Assembly (NCBI RefSeq): GCF_000186265.1 | Contig: NC_014934.1 | Span: 3,658,001 to 3,722,000, forward strand | Source: Cellulophaga algicola DSM 14237 | GTDB taxonomy: Bacteria; Bacteroidota; Bacteroidia; Flavobacteriales; Flavobacteriaceae | Reading direction: 5' to 3' | DNA: 64,000 nt | Part shown: piece after piece, positions 6,523-15,474 of the stretch | How positions within the stretch are numbered: the stretch's first letter is position 1 | Layout of the letters: each line of letters opens with the position of its first letter | The notes under the pieces: model-generated | The model's database searches: none | What the model saw: only the letters and a program-made list of their open reading frames with translations | Told to the model about the DNA's origin: nothing | Program-made: the position numbers and the translations under genes

Positions 6523-8389
6523 GTGTGCTGTGTAATCTATGATAAAGATGGAGGTAGGTCCTCCGATGAGGGTTTTTAGGAAAACTCATCAAACCACTTC
6601 TATGACACATCCAAGGCAACAAAGGTGTGTGAAGCGATAGAAGAAAAGGCTATTTAAAATAGTCAGGTAGGGATAGAAGAGATGAGCGAAAGCGAACCTT
6701 GCGAAGAAGTGACGAAAAGACCAGTCGTTGTCAAAACCTGATTTATATCGAGGAATCGGGGATAAGTGTAGAGGGCACCTAATTACTGACTATACGGCAA
6801 CCGTCATAAAGCGGGCATGACTTTTATCCAGGCTTTATCGTGGAACCACAGGAAGCCTATGTGCTATGCCAAAAGGAAAACACAAGCAGGAAATACCTGT
6901 GAGTCGATTACTAACGAGCGCATAGGTTGCGGATGAAGTTGTAGTAGTGTTGAAACTCCTGTAATGGGAGCGGAGCGAAGGACTTCAGTTATACAGTTTA
7001 AATTTAAGGACAACTTAAAATTGTAAGGATGATTTTTAAAGAACAAACAAAGTCGATACCCATAACCAAGGAAATGGTGTGGGAGTCCTACAAGAAGGTA
7101 AAAAGTAACAGAGGAAGTGCCGGGATAGACCATCAAACCCTATCGGAATTCGATAGTGTACGTTCCAAGGAACTGTACAAGGTTTGGAATAGACTGGCAT
7201 CAGGAAGTTATTTTGCACCTGCGGTAAAGCGGGTAAATATTCCAAAGGCAGGGGGCAAGACCCGACCTTTGGGTATTCCCACGGTAAGCGATAGGATAGC
7301 ACAACAAGTGGTGAAGCAGTACCTTGAACCTAGGTTGGAATCCATATTTTCAGAAAACTCTTATGGATACCGTCCCAACAGGAGTGCACATTCGGCTATT
7401 GAAGTTGTACGTCGAAACGTACTACGATACAGCTGGGTGATAGATCTGGATATACAGGAATTCTTTGAGAATGTAGACCATGGTCTTCTGTTGAAAGCTT
7501 TGGAACGCCATGTTTCGGAGAAGTGGGTGTTGCTCTACATCAAACGGTGGCTGGAAGCTCCAGTAATACTAGAAGATGGAACGGTTAAAATATCCACGGG
7601 CAAAGGAACACCTCAAGGAGGGGTGATCAGCCCACTTTTGTCTAATCTATATATGCATTACTGTGTGGACAAATGGTTAGAGCAATACCATCCACAGGTA
7701 AAGATGGTGCGTTATGCAGATGACTTGATTGTACATTGTAGAAGTTATGAGGCAGCTGTCCATACACTTGAAGTTCTAAAAGAACGTCTGACAGAGTGCG
7801 GTCTGACCGCGCATCCTGAAAAGACTAAAATAGTGTACTGTAAGAAGGATGGCAGAGACCTCAAAGGGTATCCTGTACAATTCGATTTCTTAGGATTCAG
7901 CTTTCAACCGATAAGGTTCAGATTGAAAAAGGGAGGAAGCTTCCTTCAATTTGATTGTAAGATGAGCAGAAAATCTAAAGTTCGAATCACGGGAGAACTC
8001 CGTAAACTTGCTTTCCATAACAAAACTCAACGTGGGATACAGGATCTGGCAAATCTGCTGAACCCCAAGATCCGTGGTTGGGTTCGGTATTATGGAAAGA
8101 TAAGTCGTAGGAGTCTGCAACCTCTTTTCTATTACCTACACAATCGTATGCTCGGATGGATATTGAACAAGTATAAACGCTTCAAAGGAAGCAAAATCAA
8201 AGCTGTAAAATGGCTTAGGTTTATTACAAAATCATATCCAAATCTGTTCTATCATTGGGAACTGGGGTACAAATTGGTCTAAATTTATTTAGACATTATC
8301 GACTGTATAACAAGAGCCGTATGAATCGAGAGGTTCACGTACGGTTCTGTGAGAGGTTTAGGGGTGAAACTCCTCTTTACCTACTCGAC
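6523..8389 (+). mobile_element. Group II intron B with RT-maturase, locus 1
   Basis: 1867 bp from GTGTGCTGTG to CTACTCGAC, directly abutting intron A. A textbook 34-nt domain V lies at 8314-8347 (GAGCCGTATG ... CACGTACGGTTC), followed by domain VI. The RT-maturase is in domain IV. Size, En-less ORF and domain V resemble RmInt1-like class D introns. The copy at 9834-11700 is the same length and nearly identical, suggesting recent spread. Confidence 0.8.
7029..8282 (+). CDS. ltrA: Group II intron reverse transcriptase-maturase, locus 1
   Basis: 417 residues. RT domain with GTPQGGVISPLL (RT4) and the catalytic YADD (RT5) in VRYADDLIVHC, then maturase domain X with LNPKIRGWVRYYG and the C-terminal ending PNLFYHWELGYK. 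There is no HNH endonuclease domain. The short tail and the LYMHYCVDKW segment before YADD place it with class D (RmInt1-like) ORFs rather than class C. It would bind intron RNA, promote splicing and copy the intron at its target, probably using nascent DNA as primer because the endonuclease is absent. Start ATG 7029 has AAGG 4 bp upstream. Confidence 0.9.
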   Translation: MIFKEQTKSIPITKEMVWESYKKVKSNRGSAGIDHQTLSEFDSVRSKELYKVWNRLASGSYFAPAVKRVNIPKAGGKTRPLGIPTVSDRIAQQVVKQYLEPRLESIFSENSYGYRPNRSAHSAIEVVRRNVLRYSWVIDLDIQEFFENVDHGLLLKALERHVSEKWVLLYIKRWLEAPVILEDGTVKISTGKGTPQGGVISPLLSNLYMHYCVDKWLEQYHPQVKMVRYADDLIVHCRSYEAAVHTLEVLKERLTECGLTAHPEKTKIVYCKKDGRDLKGYPVQFDFLGFSFQPIRFRLKKGGSFLQFDCKMSRKSKVRITGELRKLAFHNKTQRGIQDLANLLNPKIRGWVRYYGKISRRSLQPLFYYLHNRMLGWILNKYKRFKGSKIKAVKWLRFITKSYPNLFYHWELGYKLV

Positions 8390-8407
8390 TGGCTGTTGTT
8401 TTTGAGT

Positions 8408-9091
8408 TTAATAATGTTTTTTGTCAAATCCATCCATATAAGAAATTTTCCAACTTCCAGATTCCTTAATCACAGTTAGTGGGTAACCTGTTTTATATTC
8501 ATCTATCCAATCCCATTCAGTATCTTTTCCCCAATCCCAAGTTAAATTAACAGAGTCATTTTTTAAGTCAATCGTTTTAATTATCATCGTTTTCCAATAT
8601 TCATCAGGGTGGTCTTGGCAATGACACCATTCATTTGCTCCAGTACCAAATGGGGGAAGATAGCCTTTGTACCATTCATAATCTCCATTCTTAACTTTAT
8701 AATCTATGTTCTTTAAAATTTCTCTATAATTTGTAATGAAACCTTTTGAGAAATAATCGGTTTTTTCTAAATCATTTTTATTAGAATCAAATTCATTCCA
8801 GCCAATTCCTATATACTTAATTGCTTTTTCTCCTTCAGAGCTCCAGCTAACAACCGAATAATCATTGTCTTCAATTCCAATGTCAAAATAATTACGAATA
8901 TTACTTTTATTCCATTTATAGACTTTTCTTATAAGGCTCTGTATGTCAACACTATCTTTTTTAGTAATGATTGTATTCTTAATAGATAATTGTTCATTTT
9001 TCAATTTTTCAGTTTGTGCTTCATTTTCTTTTTTCTTAGAAGAACAACTTATAAACAACAGTAAAATGATTGAGATTTTTAATAAGTTCAT
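8408..9091 (-). CDS. Hypothetical lipoprotein
   Basis: 227 residues with a signal peptide and lipobox (LLLFISCSS, Cys16). The mature part is rich in Trp, Tyr and Asp, with motifs such as WNKSNIRNYFD and TWDWGKDTEWDWIDEY. I do not recognise the family. It is a single-gene cassette: its stop is 18 bp from the end of intron B (locus 1) and its start is 15 bp from the next repeat. Surface or periplasmic location is inferred. Confidence 0.7.
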   Translation of the reverse strand: MNLLKISIILLLFISCSSKKKENEAQTEKLKNEQLSIKNTIITKKDSVDIQSLIRKVYKWNKSNIRNYFDIGIEDNDYSVVSWSSEGEKAIKYIGIGWNEFDSNKNDLEKTDYFSKGFITNYREILKNIDYKVKNGDYEWYKGYLPPFGTGANEWCHCQDHPDEYWKTMIIKTIDLKNDSVNLTWDWGKDTEWDWIDEYKTGYPLTVIKESGSWKISYMDGFDKKHY

Positions 9092-9106
9092 ATTTTTTAT
9101 AATAAC

Positions 9107-9230
9107 AGCTAACGTTTGGGTATATGAAAAGTAGCGGCTTAAAATGCGATAATTTTCAGTTTATTACTAATCTTTATTAATATGCCAAAACTTCAATTTA
9201 GCACTGAACCCGATATTTTTTATATACCGT
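9107..9230. repeat. attC-like hairpin repeat E4 (left part, cut by intron 2)
   Basis: Starts CAGCTAACG, ends TATATACCGT at the intron junction; the right end resumes as TGTAGCTAG at 11701. The joined sequence CCGTTGTAGCTAG carries the GTTGTAG box intact. Confidence 0.55.
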
Positions 9231-9833
9231 GTGTGTGCCCAGTATGGGCATCTTTACCTTATAGCAATATAAGGATTTATTTAGAGGGTGCAAGTCCCTT
9301 ATGCGCTGGATTGATATCTGGAAGTATTAGTAAGTCGCAAGGGTGTTAACCGTGAGGTTATATCTGAAGAAAGCGAGACTACAAACCTCGGTACTGACGA
9401 ACAGAAACCGTATGCAGAGGCATAGATACTTGGGTAAGCAAGCACATCATTGTAACGCCCCAAGAATATGAGAAAGGGTATTAATTTAGATACGGCAGTT
9501 ATTGAGGGAAACCTGCCTGCCGGCAGGCAGGGAAGATGCCATTACCTGGGGAGGTCTCTACAACTACGAGTTGGTTATGTAGAGAAGTCAGCAGAAGTCA
9601 TAGTACTTATGAGAAACGAGTTGCAAATAGCAATTGCATAGGTCTCACGAGTAAGGAAGGACGGAACGTATTCCTTTTGGAAATTCATATAGGAGCTTTA
9701 TTAAGTAGCCTATATTTAAAGTACAAAATAGTTGTTGTCGGTGTAAAGAGCGATACAAAGATGACGAGACCCGTAAGTACGGTGGTGTGAGAGGCGCACT
9801 CTACTCAATTATGAGGAGAGCCGTCTAGTCGAT
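9231..9833 (+). mobile_element. ORF-less group II intron A, locus 2 (domain V damaged)
   Basis: 603 bp, GTGTGTGCCCAG to AGTCGAT. Relative to the locus 5 copy about 18 bp are missing just before GACGAGACCCGTAAGTACGG (around 9762), which removes the 5' strand of domain V. This copy should not be able to splice. Mini-repeat at 9512-9531 is the full 20-mer. Intron B starts at the next base. Confidence 0.65.
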
Positions 9834-11700
9834 GTGTGCTGTGTAAGCTATGATAAAGATGGAGGTAGGTCCTCCGATGAGGGTTTTTAGGAAAACTCAT
9901 CAAACCACTTCTATGACACATCCAAGGCAACAAAGGTGTGTGAAGCGATAGAAGAAAAGGCTATTTAAAATAGTCAGGTAGGGATAGAAGAGATGAGCGA
10001 AAGCGAACCTTGCGAAGAAGTGACGAAAAGACCAGTCGTTGTCAAAACCTGATTTATATCGAGGAATCGGGGATAAGTGTAGAGGGCACCTAATTACTGA
10101 CTATACGGCAACCGTCATAAAGCGGGCATGACTTTTATCTAGGCTTTATCGTGGAACCACAGGAAGCCTATGTGCTATGCCAAAAGGAAAACACAAGCAG
10201 GAAATACCTGTGAGTCGATTACTAATGAGCGCATAGGTTGCGGATGAAGTTGTAGTAGTGTTGAAACTCCTGTAATGGGAGCGGAGCGAAGGACTTCAGT
10301 TATACAGTTTAAATTTAAGGACAACTTAAAATTGTAAGGATGATTTTTAAAGAACAAACAAAGTCGATACCCATAACCAAGGAAATGATGTGGGAGTCCT
10401 ACAAGAAGGTAAAAAGTAACAGAGGAAGTGCCGGGATAGACCATCAAACCCTATCGGAATTCGATAGTGTACGTTCCAAGGAACTGTACAAGGTTTGGAA
10501 TAGACTGGCATCAGGAAGTTATTTTGCACCTGCGGTAAAGCGGGTAAATATTCCAAAGGCAGGGGGCAAGACCCGACCTTTGGGTATTCCCACGGTAAGC
10601 GATAGGATAGCACAACAAGTGGTGAAGCAGTACCTTGAACCTAGGTTGGAATCCATATTTTCAGAAAACTCTTATGGATACCGTCCCAACAGGAGTGCAC
10701 ATTCGGCTATTGAAGTTGTACGTCGAAACGTACTACGATACAGCTGGGTGATAGATCTGGATATACAGGAATTCTTTGAGAATGTAGACCATGGTCTTCT
10801 GTTGAAAGCTTTGGAACGCCATGTTTCGGAGAAGTGGGTGTTGCTCTACATCAAACGGTGGCTGGAAGCTCCAGTAATACTAGAAGATGGAACGGTTAAA
10901 ATATCCACGGGCAAAGGAACACCTCAAGGAGGGGTGACCAGCCCACTTTTGTCTAATCTATATATGCATTACTGTGTGGACAAATGGTTAGAGCAATACC
11001 ATCCACAGGTAAAGATGGTGCGTTATGCAGATGACTTGATTGTACATTGTAGAAGTTATGAGGCAGCTGTCCATACACTTGAAGTTCTAAAAGAACGTCT
11101 GACAGAGTGCGGTCTGACCGCGCATCCTGAAAAGACTAAAATAGTGTACTGTAAGAAGGATGGCAGAGACCTCAAAGGGTATCCTGTACAATTCGATTTC
11201 TTAGGATTCAGCTTTCAACCGATAAGGTTCAGATTGAAAAAGGGAGGAAGCTTCCTTCAATTTGATTGTAAGATGAGCAGAAAATCTAAAGTTCGAATCA
11301 CGGGAGAACTCCGTAAACTTGCTTTCCATAACAAAACTCAACGTGGGATACAGGATCTGGCAAATCTGCTGAACCCCAAGATCCGTGGTTGGGTTCGGTA
11401 TTATGGAAAGATAAGTCGTAGGAGTCTGCAACCTCTTTTCTATTACCTACACAATCGTATGCTCGGATGGATATTGAACAAGTATAAACGCTTCAAAGGA
11501 AGCAAAATCAAAGCTGTAAAATGGCTTAGGTTTATTACAAAATCATATCCAAATCTGTTCTATCATTGGGAACTGGGGTACAAATTGGTCTAAATTTATT
11601 TAGACATTATCGACTGTATAACAAGAGCCGTATGAATCGAGAGGTTCACGTACGGTTCTGTGAGAGGTTTAGGGGTGAAACTCCCCTTTACCTACTCGAC
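9834..11700 (+). mobile_element. Group II intron B with RT-maturase, locus 2
   Basis: 1867 bp, same ends and length as the locus 1 copy with a handful of substitutions. Domain V (about 11625-11658) is intact. Its last base abuts the TGTAGCTAG right box whose CTA is the stop codon of the neighbouring minus-strand gene. Confidence 0.8.
10340..11593 (+). CDS. ltrA: Group II intron reverse transcriptase-maturase, locus 2
   Basis: 417 residues, nearly identical to the protein at 7029-8282. Visible differences are Met for Val at residue 17 and Thr for Ile two residues after the GTPQGG motif (GGVTSPLL). YADD and domain X are intact, so activity is plausible. No endonuclease domain. As the only RT besides locus 1 with intact motifs, it may also serve the ORF-less A introns in trans, though A belongs to a different RNA type. 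Confidence 0.9.
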   Translation: MIFKEQTKSIPITKEMMWESYKKVKSNRGSAGIDHQTLSEFDSVRSKELYKVWNRLASGSYFAPAVKRVNIPKAGGKTRPLGIPTVSDRIAQQVVKQYLEPRLESIFSENSYGYRPNRSAHSAIEVVRRNVLRYSWVIDLDIQEFFENVDHGLLLKALERHVSEKWVLLYIKRWLEAPVILEDGTVKISTGKGTPQGGVTSPLLSNLYMHYCVDKWLEQYHPQVKMVRYADDLIVHCRSYEAAVHTLEVLKERLTECGLTAHPEKTKIVYCKKDGRDLKGYPVQFDFLGFSFQPIRFRLKKGGSFLQFDCKMSRKSKVRITGELRKLAFHNKTQRGIQDLANLLNPKIRGWVRYYGKISRRSLQPLFYYLHNRMLGWILNKYKRFKGSKIKAVKWLRFITKSYPNLFYHWELGYKLV

Positions 11701-11705
11701 TGTAG

Positions 11706-12563
11706 CTAGTTTTTTTTATAATATACTATTTTTCTTCTTGTTGTGTCAATAATTATTCCTTCTTGAAGTTTCTCGAGAAATATCCAATTTTTATTTTTAT
11801 CCAATTTATATTCGTAATTATATATAGTGATTTCTTTTTTTCGAGTTTCGTGTTTACTGTATTTAATTTTATTACTTAGGTTGTCATATGTAGAAATATA
11901 TTTATGTAATGTGTCTTTTTTATGATTTCCATAAACAATTAGTGTTTTTTCAAGTCCTTTGCTATTATAGCTATGTTCTATAAATAAGGAATCATTATAA
12001 TTATATAATTTTGATTCAATAGGATTTTCTTTGTAATCAAATTTTTCAATCCAATAATGCATTAAAGTTCCATCTGAATGATGTCTATAAGTTGTTTTCT
12101 GGTTTAATTTTTTATTATAAACTACAGTATCATTAGTATATATATCTTTATATGGATTATAAGGTCTATTTTCTTCTTTATTATAAAAAGTCTGATAATC
12201 TATTTCGTTTACCAACTCACCTTGTTTATTGTATTTTTCTACGAGTCTACCTCCTAAATATTTACTATCATAATCATAATAATCAAGGTGTTCAATCATT
12301 TTTATACTATTATTTTTGTAATACTTGTATTTTTTTATTAACCTTCTTGATTCTACCCATTCAGCATTTTTACAATCAAAATATATAGTTTCTATTAAAT
12401 TGCCTTCTTCATTATAGTTGCTTATACTTGAGTAATTAGTTGGATTCTCATTTGAATAGTATAGAACACTTCTTACTTTTCCTTTAAGATTTTCTTTTGT
12501 TAAATCACTTTTGACAGTTATATTTGAAGCTGTTAAGATTATTAAAGCTATTATTATTCGCAT
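11706..12563 (-). CDS. YD-repeat secreted protein
   Basis: 285 residues with an N-terminal signal peptide (hydrophobic to about residue 18) and no lipobox cysteine. Short YD/YN-type repeats follow (ISNYNEEGN, KYKYYKNNS, EKYNKQGE, FDYKENP, STYDNLSNK, YEYKLDKNKN), ending in RRKIVYYKKN. It shares the KENLKGKV-type start with other Bacteroidota YD proteins. The TAG stop lies inside the attC-like right box, supporting capture as a cassette. Function unknown; compare the genes at 2379 and 21433. Confidence 0.75.
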   Translation of the reverse strand: MRIIIALIILTASNITVKSDLTKENLKGKVRSVLYYSNENPTNYSSISNYNEEGNLIETIYFDCKNAEWVESRRLIKKYKYYKNNSIKMIEHLDYYDYDSKYLGGRLVEKYNKQGELVNEIDYQTFYNKEENRPYNPYKDIYTNDTVVYNKKLNQKTTYRHHSDGTLMHYWIEKFDYKENPIESKLYNYNDSLFIEHSYNSKGLEKTLIVYGNHKKDTLHKYISTYDNLSNKIKYSKHETRKKEITIYNYEYKLDKNKNWIFLEKLQEGIIIDTTRRKIVYYKKN

Positions 12564-12610
12564 AACATTTTTTAATTAAGTCTCTTGTTATATGATAGCT
12601 TGGTTTAATT

Positions 12611-12805
12611 AGCTACAACCGTCTCGGCTATGACAAGTAGGGCGGAGGACGCGCACTAAACTCTCCGTTTAAGCCCTTAGCCAAAGCTTTTGTATTTTGT
12701 TTTTATCTTTTTTTCTCTAAAAGCCAAATTAAAAATGTGGCGGTCTTACCAAAGATACGCAAGCCTTTGAATTAAGCCCTAATTGCCCTATTTTTTATAT
12801 ACCGT
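12611..12805. repeat. attC-like hairpin repeat E5 (left part, cut by intron 3)
   Basis: Left box GCTACAACCG, interior AAGTAGGGCGGAGG, then AGCCAAATTAAAAATGTGGC and an end in TATATACCGT. The right end resumes as TGGCTTTAG at 13420. The left box GCTACAAC is the inverse of the right box GTTGTAGC seen at 11699-11706. Confidence 0.6.
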
Positions 12806-13419
12806 GTGTGTGCCCAGTATGGTCATCTTTCTTTTACTGCAAAGTAAGAGATTAATTTAGAGGGTGCAAGTCCTTTATGCGCTGGATTGATATCTGGAAG
12901 CATTAATAAGTCTCAAGGGAGTTAACCGCGAGGTTATATCTGAAGAAAGCGAGACTACAAACCTCGGTACTGACGAACAGAAACCGTATGCAAAGGCATA
13001 GATACTTGGGTAAGCAAGCACATCACTGTAACGCCCCAAGAATATGAAAAAGGGTATTAATTTAGATACGGCAGTTATTGAGGGAAACCTGCCTGCCGGC
13101 AGGGAAGATGCCATTACCTGGGGAGGTCTCTACAACTACGAGTTGGTTATGTAGAGAAGTCAGCAGAAGTCATAGTACTTATGAGAAACGAGTTGCAAAT
13201 AGCAATTGCATAGGTCTCACGAGTAAGGAAGGACGGAACGTATTCCTTTTGGAAATTCGTATGGGAGCTTTATTAAGTAGCCTATATTTAAAGTACAAAA
13301 TAGTTGTTGTCGGTGTAAAGAGCGACACAAAGATGGAATACGGCCATATACGAGACTCGTACGTACGGTGGTGTGAGAGGCGCACTCTCCTCAATTATGA
13401 GGAGAGCCGTCTAGTCGAT
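12806..13419 (+). mobile_element. ORF-less group II intron A, locus 3 (solo)
   Basis: 614 bp, GTGTGTGCCCAG to AGTCGAT, nearly identical to the A part of locus 1 including the altered domain V (GGCCATATACG). No intron B. The flanks show where A alone inserts: CCGT before, TGGCTTTAG after. Mini-repeat at 13088-13103 is a 16-mer missing one right-hand GGCA unit. Confidence 0.65.
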
Positions 13420-13424
13420 TGGCT

Positions 13425-14021
13425 TTAGTTTTTTGCAAATTTAATTAATGGTGCAACGTTTCCATCGTCAGCTTTTTTTAAAGCGTTAATATATTCTTTT
13501 CTTATTTCGTTAGATTTAACCATATTTGATTGATGCCACGAGAATATTTCTTTCCGAAATATTGATTCTATTATGATGTCCGCCATCATTCTAGAGTGTC
13601 TTCCATTTCCATTAGGAAAGCAATGAATGGATACTATGCGATGTTTAAATCTAATAGCAACTTCTTCTGGTGAATAGGTTTTGTTTTCTATCCAATATTT
13701 AGTGTCATCCAGTAAGTTTTTTAATTCAATTCCAATTTGCGTCCACGGAATTCCAATGTTCTTTTCAGTCTTTCTAAAATCACCTGCCCATTTCCATACA
13801 TCACCATACATTCTTTTGTGCAAGTCTCTTACAAACTTTTCAGTTAAAATTTTTTCAAGTTTTAATTTTGTATGAATAGTCCATTCGACTGCTTTTTCAA
13901 TATTCAATTGCTCAAATTCATCTAGTTCTCCTTGAGTAGTAATCGACTTTATTTTAAGACCTTCCTTTTCTTCTTCGTCTACAGGTGTTTGCCCTTCTTT
14001 ATAATCGAATTCTAATCCCAT
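13425..14021 (-). CDS. Mobile mystery protein B (Fic-domain protein)
   Basis: 198 residues. Fic domain with the core HCFPNGNGRHSR, a variant of HxFxxGNGR in which the acidic residue before G is Asn, so AMP transfer may be weakened or altered. It also has the WAGDFR segment common to Fic proteins. Size and sequence match the 'mobile mystery protein B' family, nearly always encoded just after mobile mystery protein A. Its ATG overlaps the end of the upstream gene by 10 bp, so the two are translationally coupled. A toxin-antitoxin-like role is inferred. Confidence 0.8.
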   Translation of the reverse strand: MGLEFDYKEGQTPVDEEEKEGLKIKSITTQGELDEFEQLNIEKAVEWTIHTKLKLEKILTEKFVRDLHKRMYGDVWKWAGDFRKTEKNIGIPWTQIGIELKNLLDDTKYWIENKTYSPEEVAIRFKHRIVSIHCFPNGNGRHSRMMADIIIESIFRKEIFSWHQSNMVKSNEIRKEYINALKKADDGNVAPLIKFAKN

Positions 14022-14473
14022 AATGATTTTTTCATCTCTCGTTTGATTTCACCAGCAAGTTCCTTTATGGTTTTATTTATTTTTTCATCTCCAATTCCTT
14101 GGTCCTCTAATTTCATATTTTGATTAGTCCTTAAAACTATTTTTCGTGCTAGCTTTTCAGCCTTTAAGTTTACTAAGCTTTCAATCGTCCCATCTTTAGG
14201 AATAAAACCATAGATAAATTTCATATTCAAAGCATTGCCAACATCCTTTAATTTATTAATGGTTATCTGACCTGTAGCTTCACGTTCCTCGATTTTTTGT
14301 ATAGCTCCTTTAGTTAAGTTAAGTTTGGTCCCTAACTGGTCCCTCGTCATATTAAGAGTAGTTCTAATAGTATTCACCCATCCCTTTTGTGGGATCAGGA
14401 CCATTCCTGCAGCTTTAAAATTAGCCAATTTTTGGTCTAGTTGTTCTATGAGTAGTTTTTTCTTGTTTCTCAT
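14012..14473 (-). CDS. Mobile mystery protein A (Xre-family regulator)
   Basis: 153 residues. An Xre/Cro helix-turn-helix at about residues 35-75 (MTRDQLGTKLNLTKGAIQKIEERE), preceded by WVNTIRTTLNM, as in mobile mystery protein A. It is first in a two-gene unit with the Fic protein and probably represses its own promoter: three related ATACATATAAGTAT-type sites lie upstream at 14488-14565. Likely antitoxin/regulator of the pair. Confidence 0.8.
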   Translation of the reverse strand: MRNKKKLLIEQLDQKLANFKAAGMVLIPQKGWVNTIRTTLNMTRDQLGTKLNLTKGAIQKIEEREATGQITINKLKDVGNALNMKFIYGFIPKDGTIESLVNLKAEKLARKIVLRTNQNMKLEDQGIGDEKINKTIKELAGEIKREMKKSLWD

Positions 14474-14487
14474 TTGTTAACATTTTA

Positions 14488-14565
14488 TACATATAAGTAT
14501 GTAATTTAATTTAAAAATATACATATAAATATAAAAAAACAAACGAAAAGATACTTATATGTATG
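14488..14565. promoter_or_regulatory. Probable operator cluster of the mobile mystery A/B genes
   Basis: TACATATAAGTATGTA at 14488-14503 is a near-perfect dyad. TATACATATAAATAT follows at about 14518-14532, and ATACTTATATGTATG at 14551-14565 is the same motif inverted. They lie 15-95 bp upstream of the Xre gene, where an autorepressor would bind. Confidence 0.5.
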
Positions 14566-14632
14566 TTTTTTGGGTTTTAATTGTACAAATATGTATTACT
14601 AAGTTTGTGTGAAAGTTTATGTTTTAAATTAA

Positions 14633-14820
14633 TGTCAACGGTTCGTGTATGAAATCGTAGCGTATAAAAAGATACTACATTTTGGGTTTAGCACTGAGCC
14701 AAATTTTTATATTTTGATTTAATTTTTCTATTCTTAAAGCCAAATTAAAAATTTGGCGGTCTTCGTAAATAGACAATAACCTTTCGGTTTACCCTTTATT
14801 AGCTATTTTTTATACACCGT
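14633..14820. repeat. attC-like hairpin repeat E6 (left part, cut by intron 4)
   Basis: Starts TGTCAACGG then GTGTATGAAAT. The interior GAGCCAAATTTTTATATTT and AAGCCAAATTAAAAATTTGG are almost the same as repeat E1. Ends TATACACCGT at the intron; the right end resumes at 15475. Confidence 0.6.
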
Positions 14821-15474
14821 GTGTGTGCCCAGTATGGGCATCTTTACCTTATAGCAATATAAGGATTTATTTAGAGGGTGCAAGTCCCTTATGCGCTGGA
14901 TTGATATCTGGAAGCATTAGTAAGTCGCAAGGGTGGTAACTGCGAGGTTATATCTGAAGAAAGCGAGACTACAAACCTCGGTACTGACGAACAGAAACTG
15001 TATGCAGAGGCATAGATACTTGGGTAAGCAAGCACATCATTGTAACGCCCCAAGAATATGAGAAAGGGTATTAATTTAGATACGGCAGTTATTGAGGGAA
15101 ACCTGCCTGCCGGCAGGCAGGGAAGATGCCATTACCTGGGGAGGTCTCTACAACTACGAGTTGGTTATGTAGAGAAGTCAGCAGAAGTCATAGTACTTAT
15201 GAGAAACGAGTTGCAAATAGCAATTGCATAGGTTTCACGAGTAAGGAAGGACGGAACGTATTCCTTTTGGAAATAAGAAAGGGAGCATTGATTTTCGATA
15301 TTGGGTGATCGATTCCCTAGAAAATCTGTAGCCTTTTCATAAAGTACGAAATAGTTTCAATTGGTGTAAAGAGCGATTGGAAAGATGGATTGCGAACCGC
15401 CCAGTACGAGACCCGTACGCTGGGTGGTGTGAGGGGTGCACTCCGTCATTTAATGGCGAAGCCATCCACTCGAT
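14821..15474 (+). mobile_element. ORF-less group II intron A, locus 4 (solo, variant 3' half)
   Basis: 654 bp, GTGTGTGCCCAG to ACTCGAT. The 5' half follows the locus 2 type (TTACCTTATAGC). The 3' half from about 15275 is a different version (GGGAGCATTGATTTTCGATA) shared with locus 6. Domain V is well formed: ACCGCCCAGTACG pairs with CGTACGCTGGGTGGT (about 15397-15433). Confidence 0.65.

Noticed and set aside
6148-6579. Plus-strand ORFs inside intron A copies (up to 143 codons)
   Set aside because: They follow structured intron RNA, differ in frame and length between copies, and carry no protein motif.
6864-8120. Small minus-strand ORFs (90, 88 and 76 codons) repeated in each intron B
   Set aside because: They are antisense shadows of the RT gene and identical only because the introns are copies.
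5910-11700. Group IIC-attC introns
   Set aside because: Insertion in attC-like sites suggested IIC, but the RT has the LYMHYCVDKW...YADD and LFYHWELG pattern of class D ORFs and domain V begins GAGCCG (AGC triad), not the class C type.
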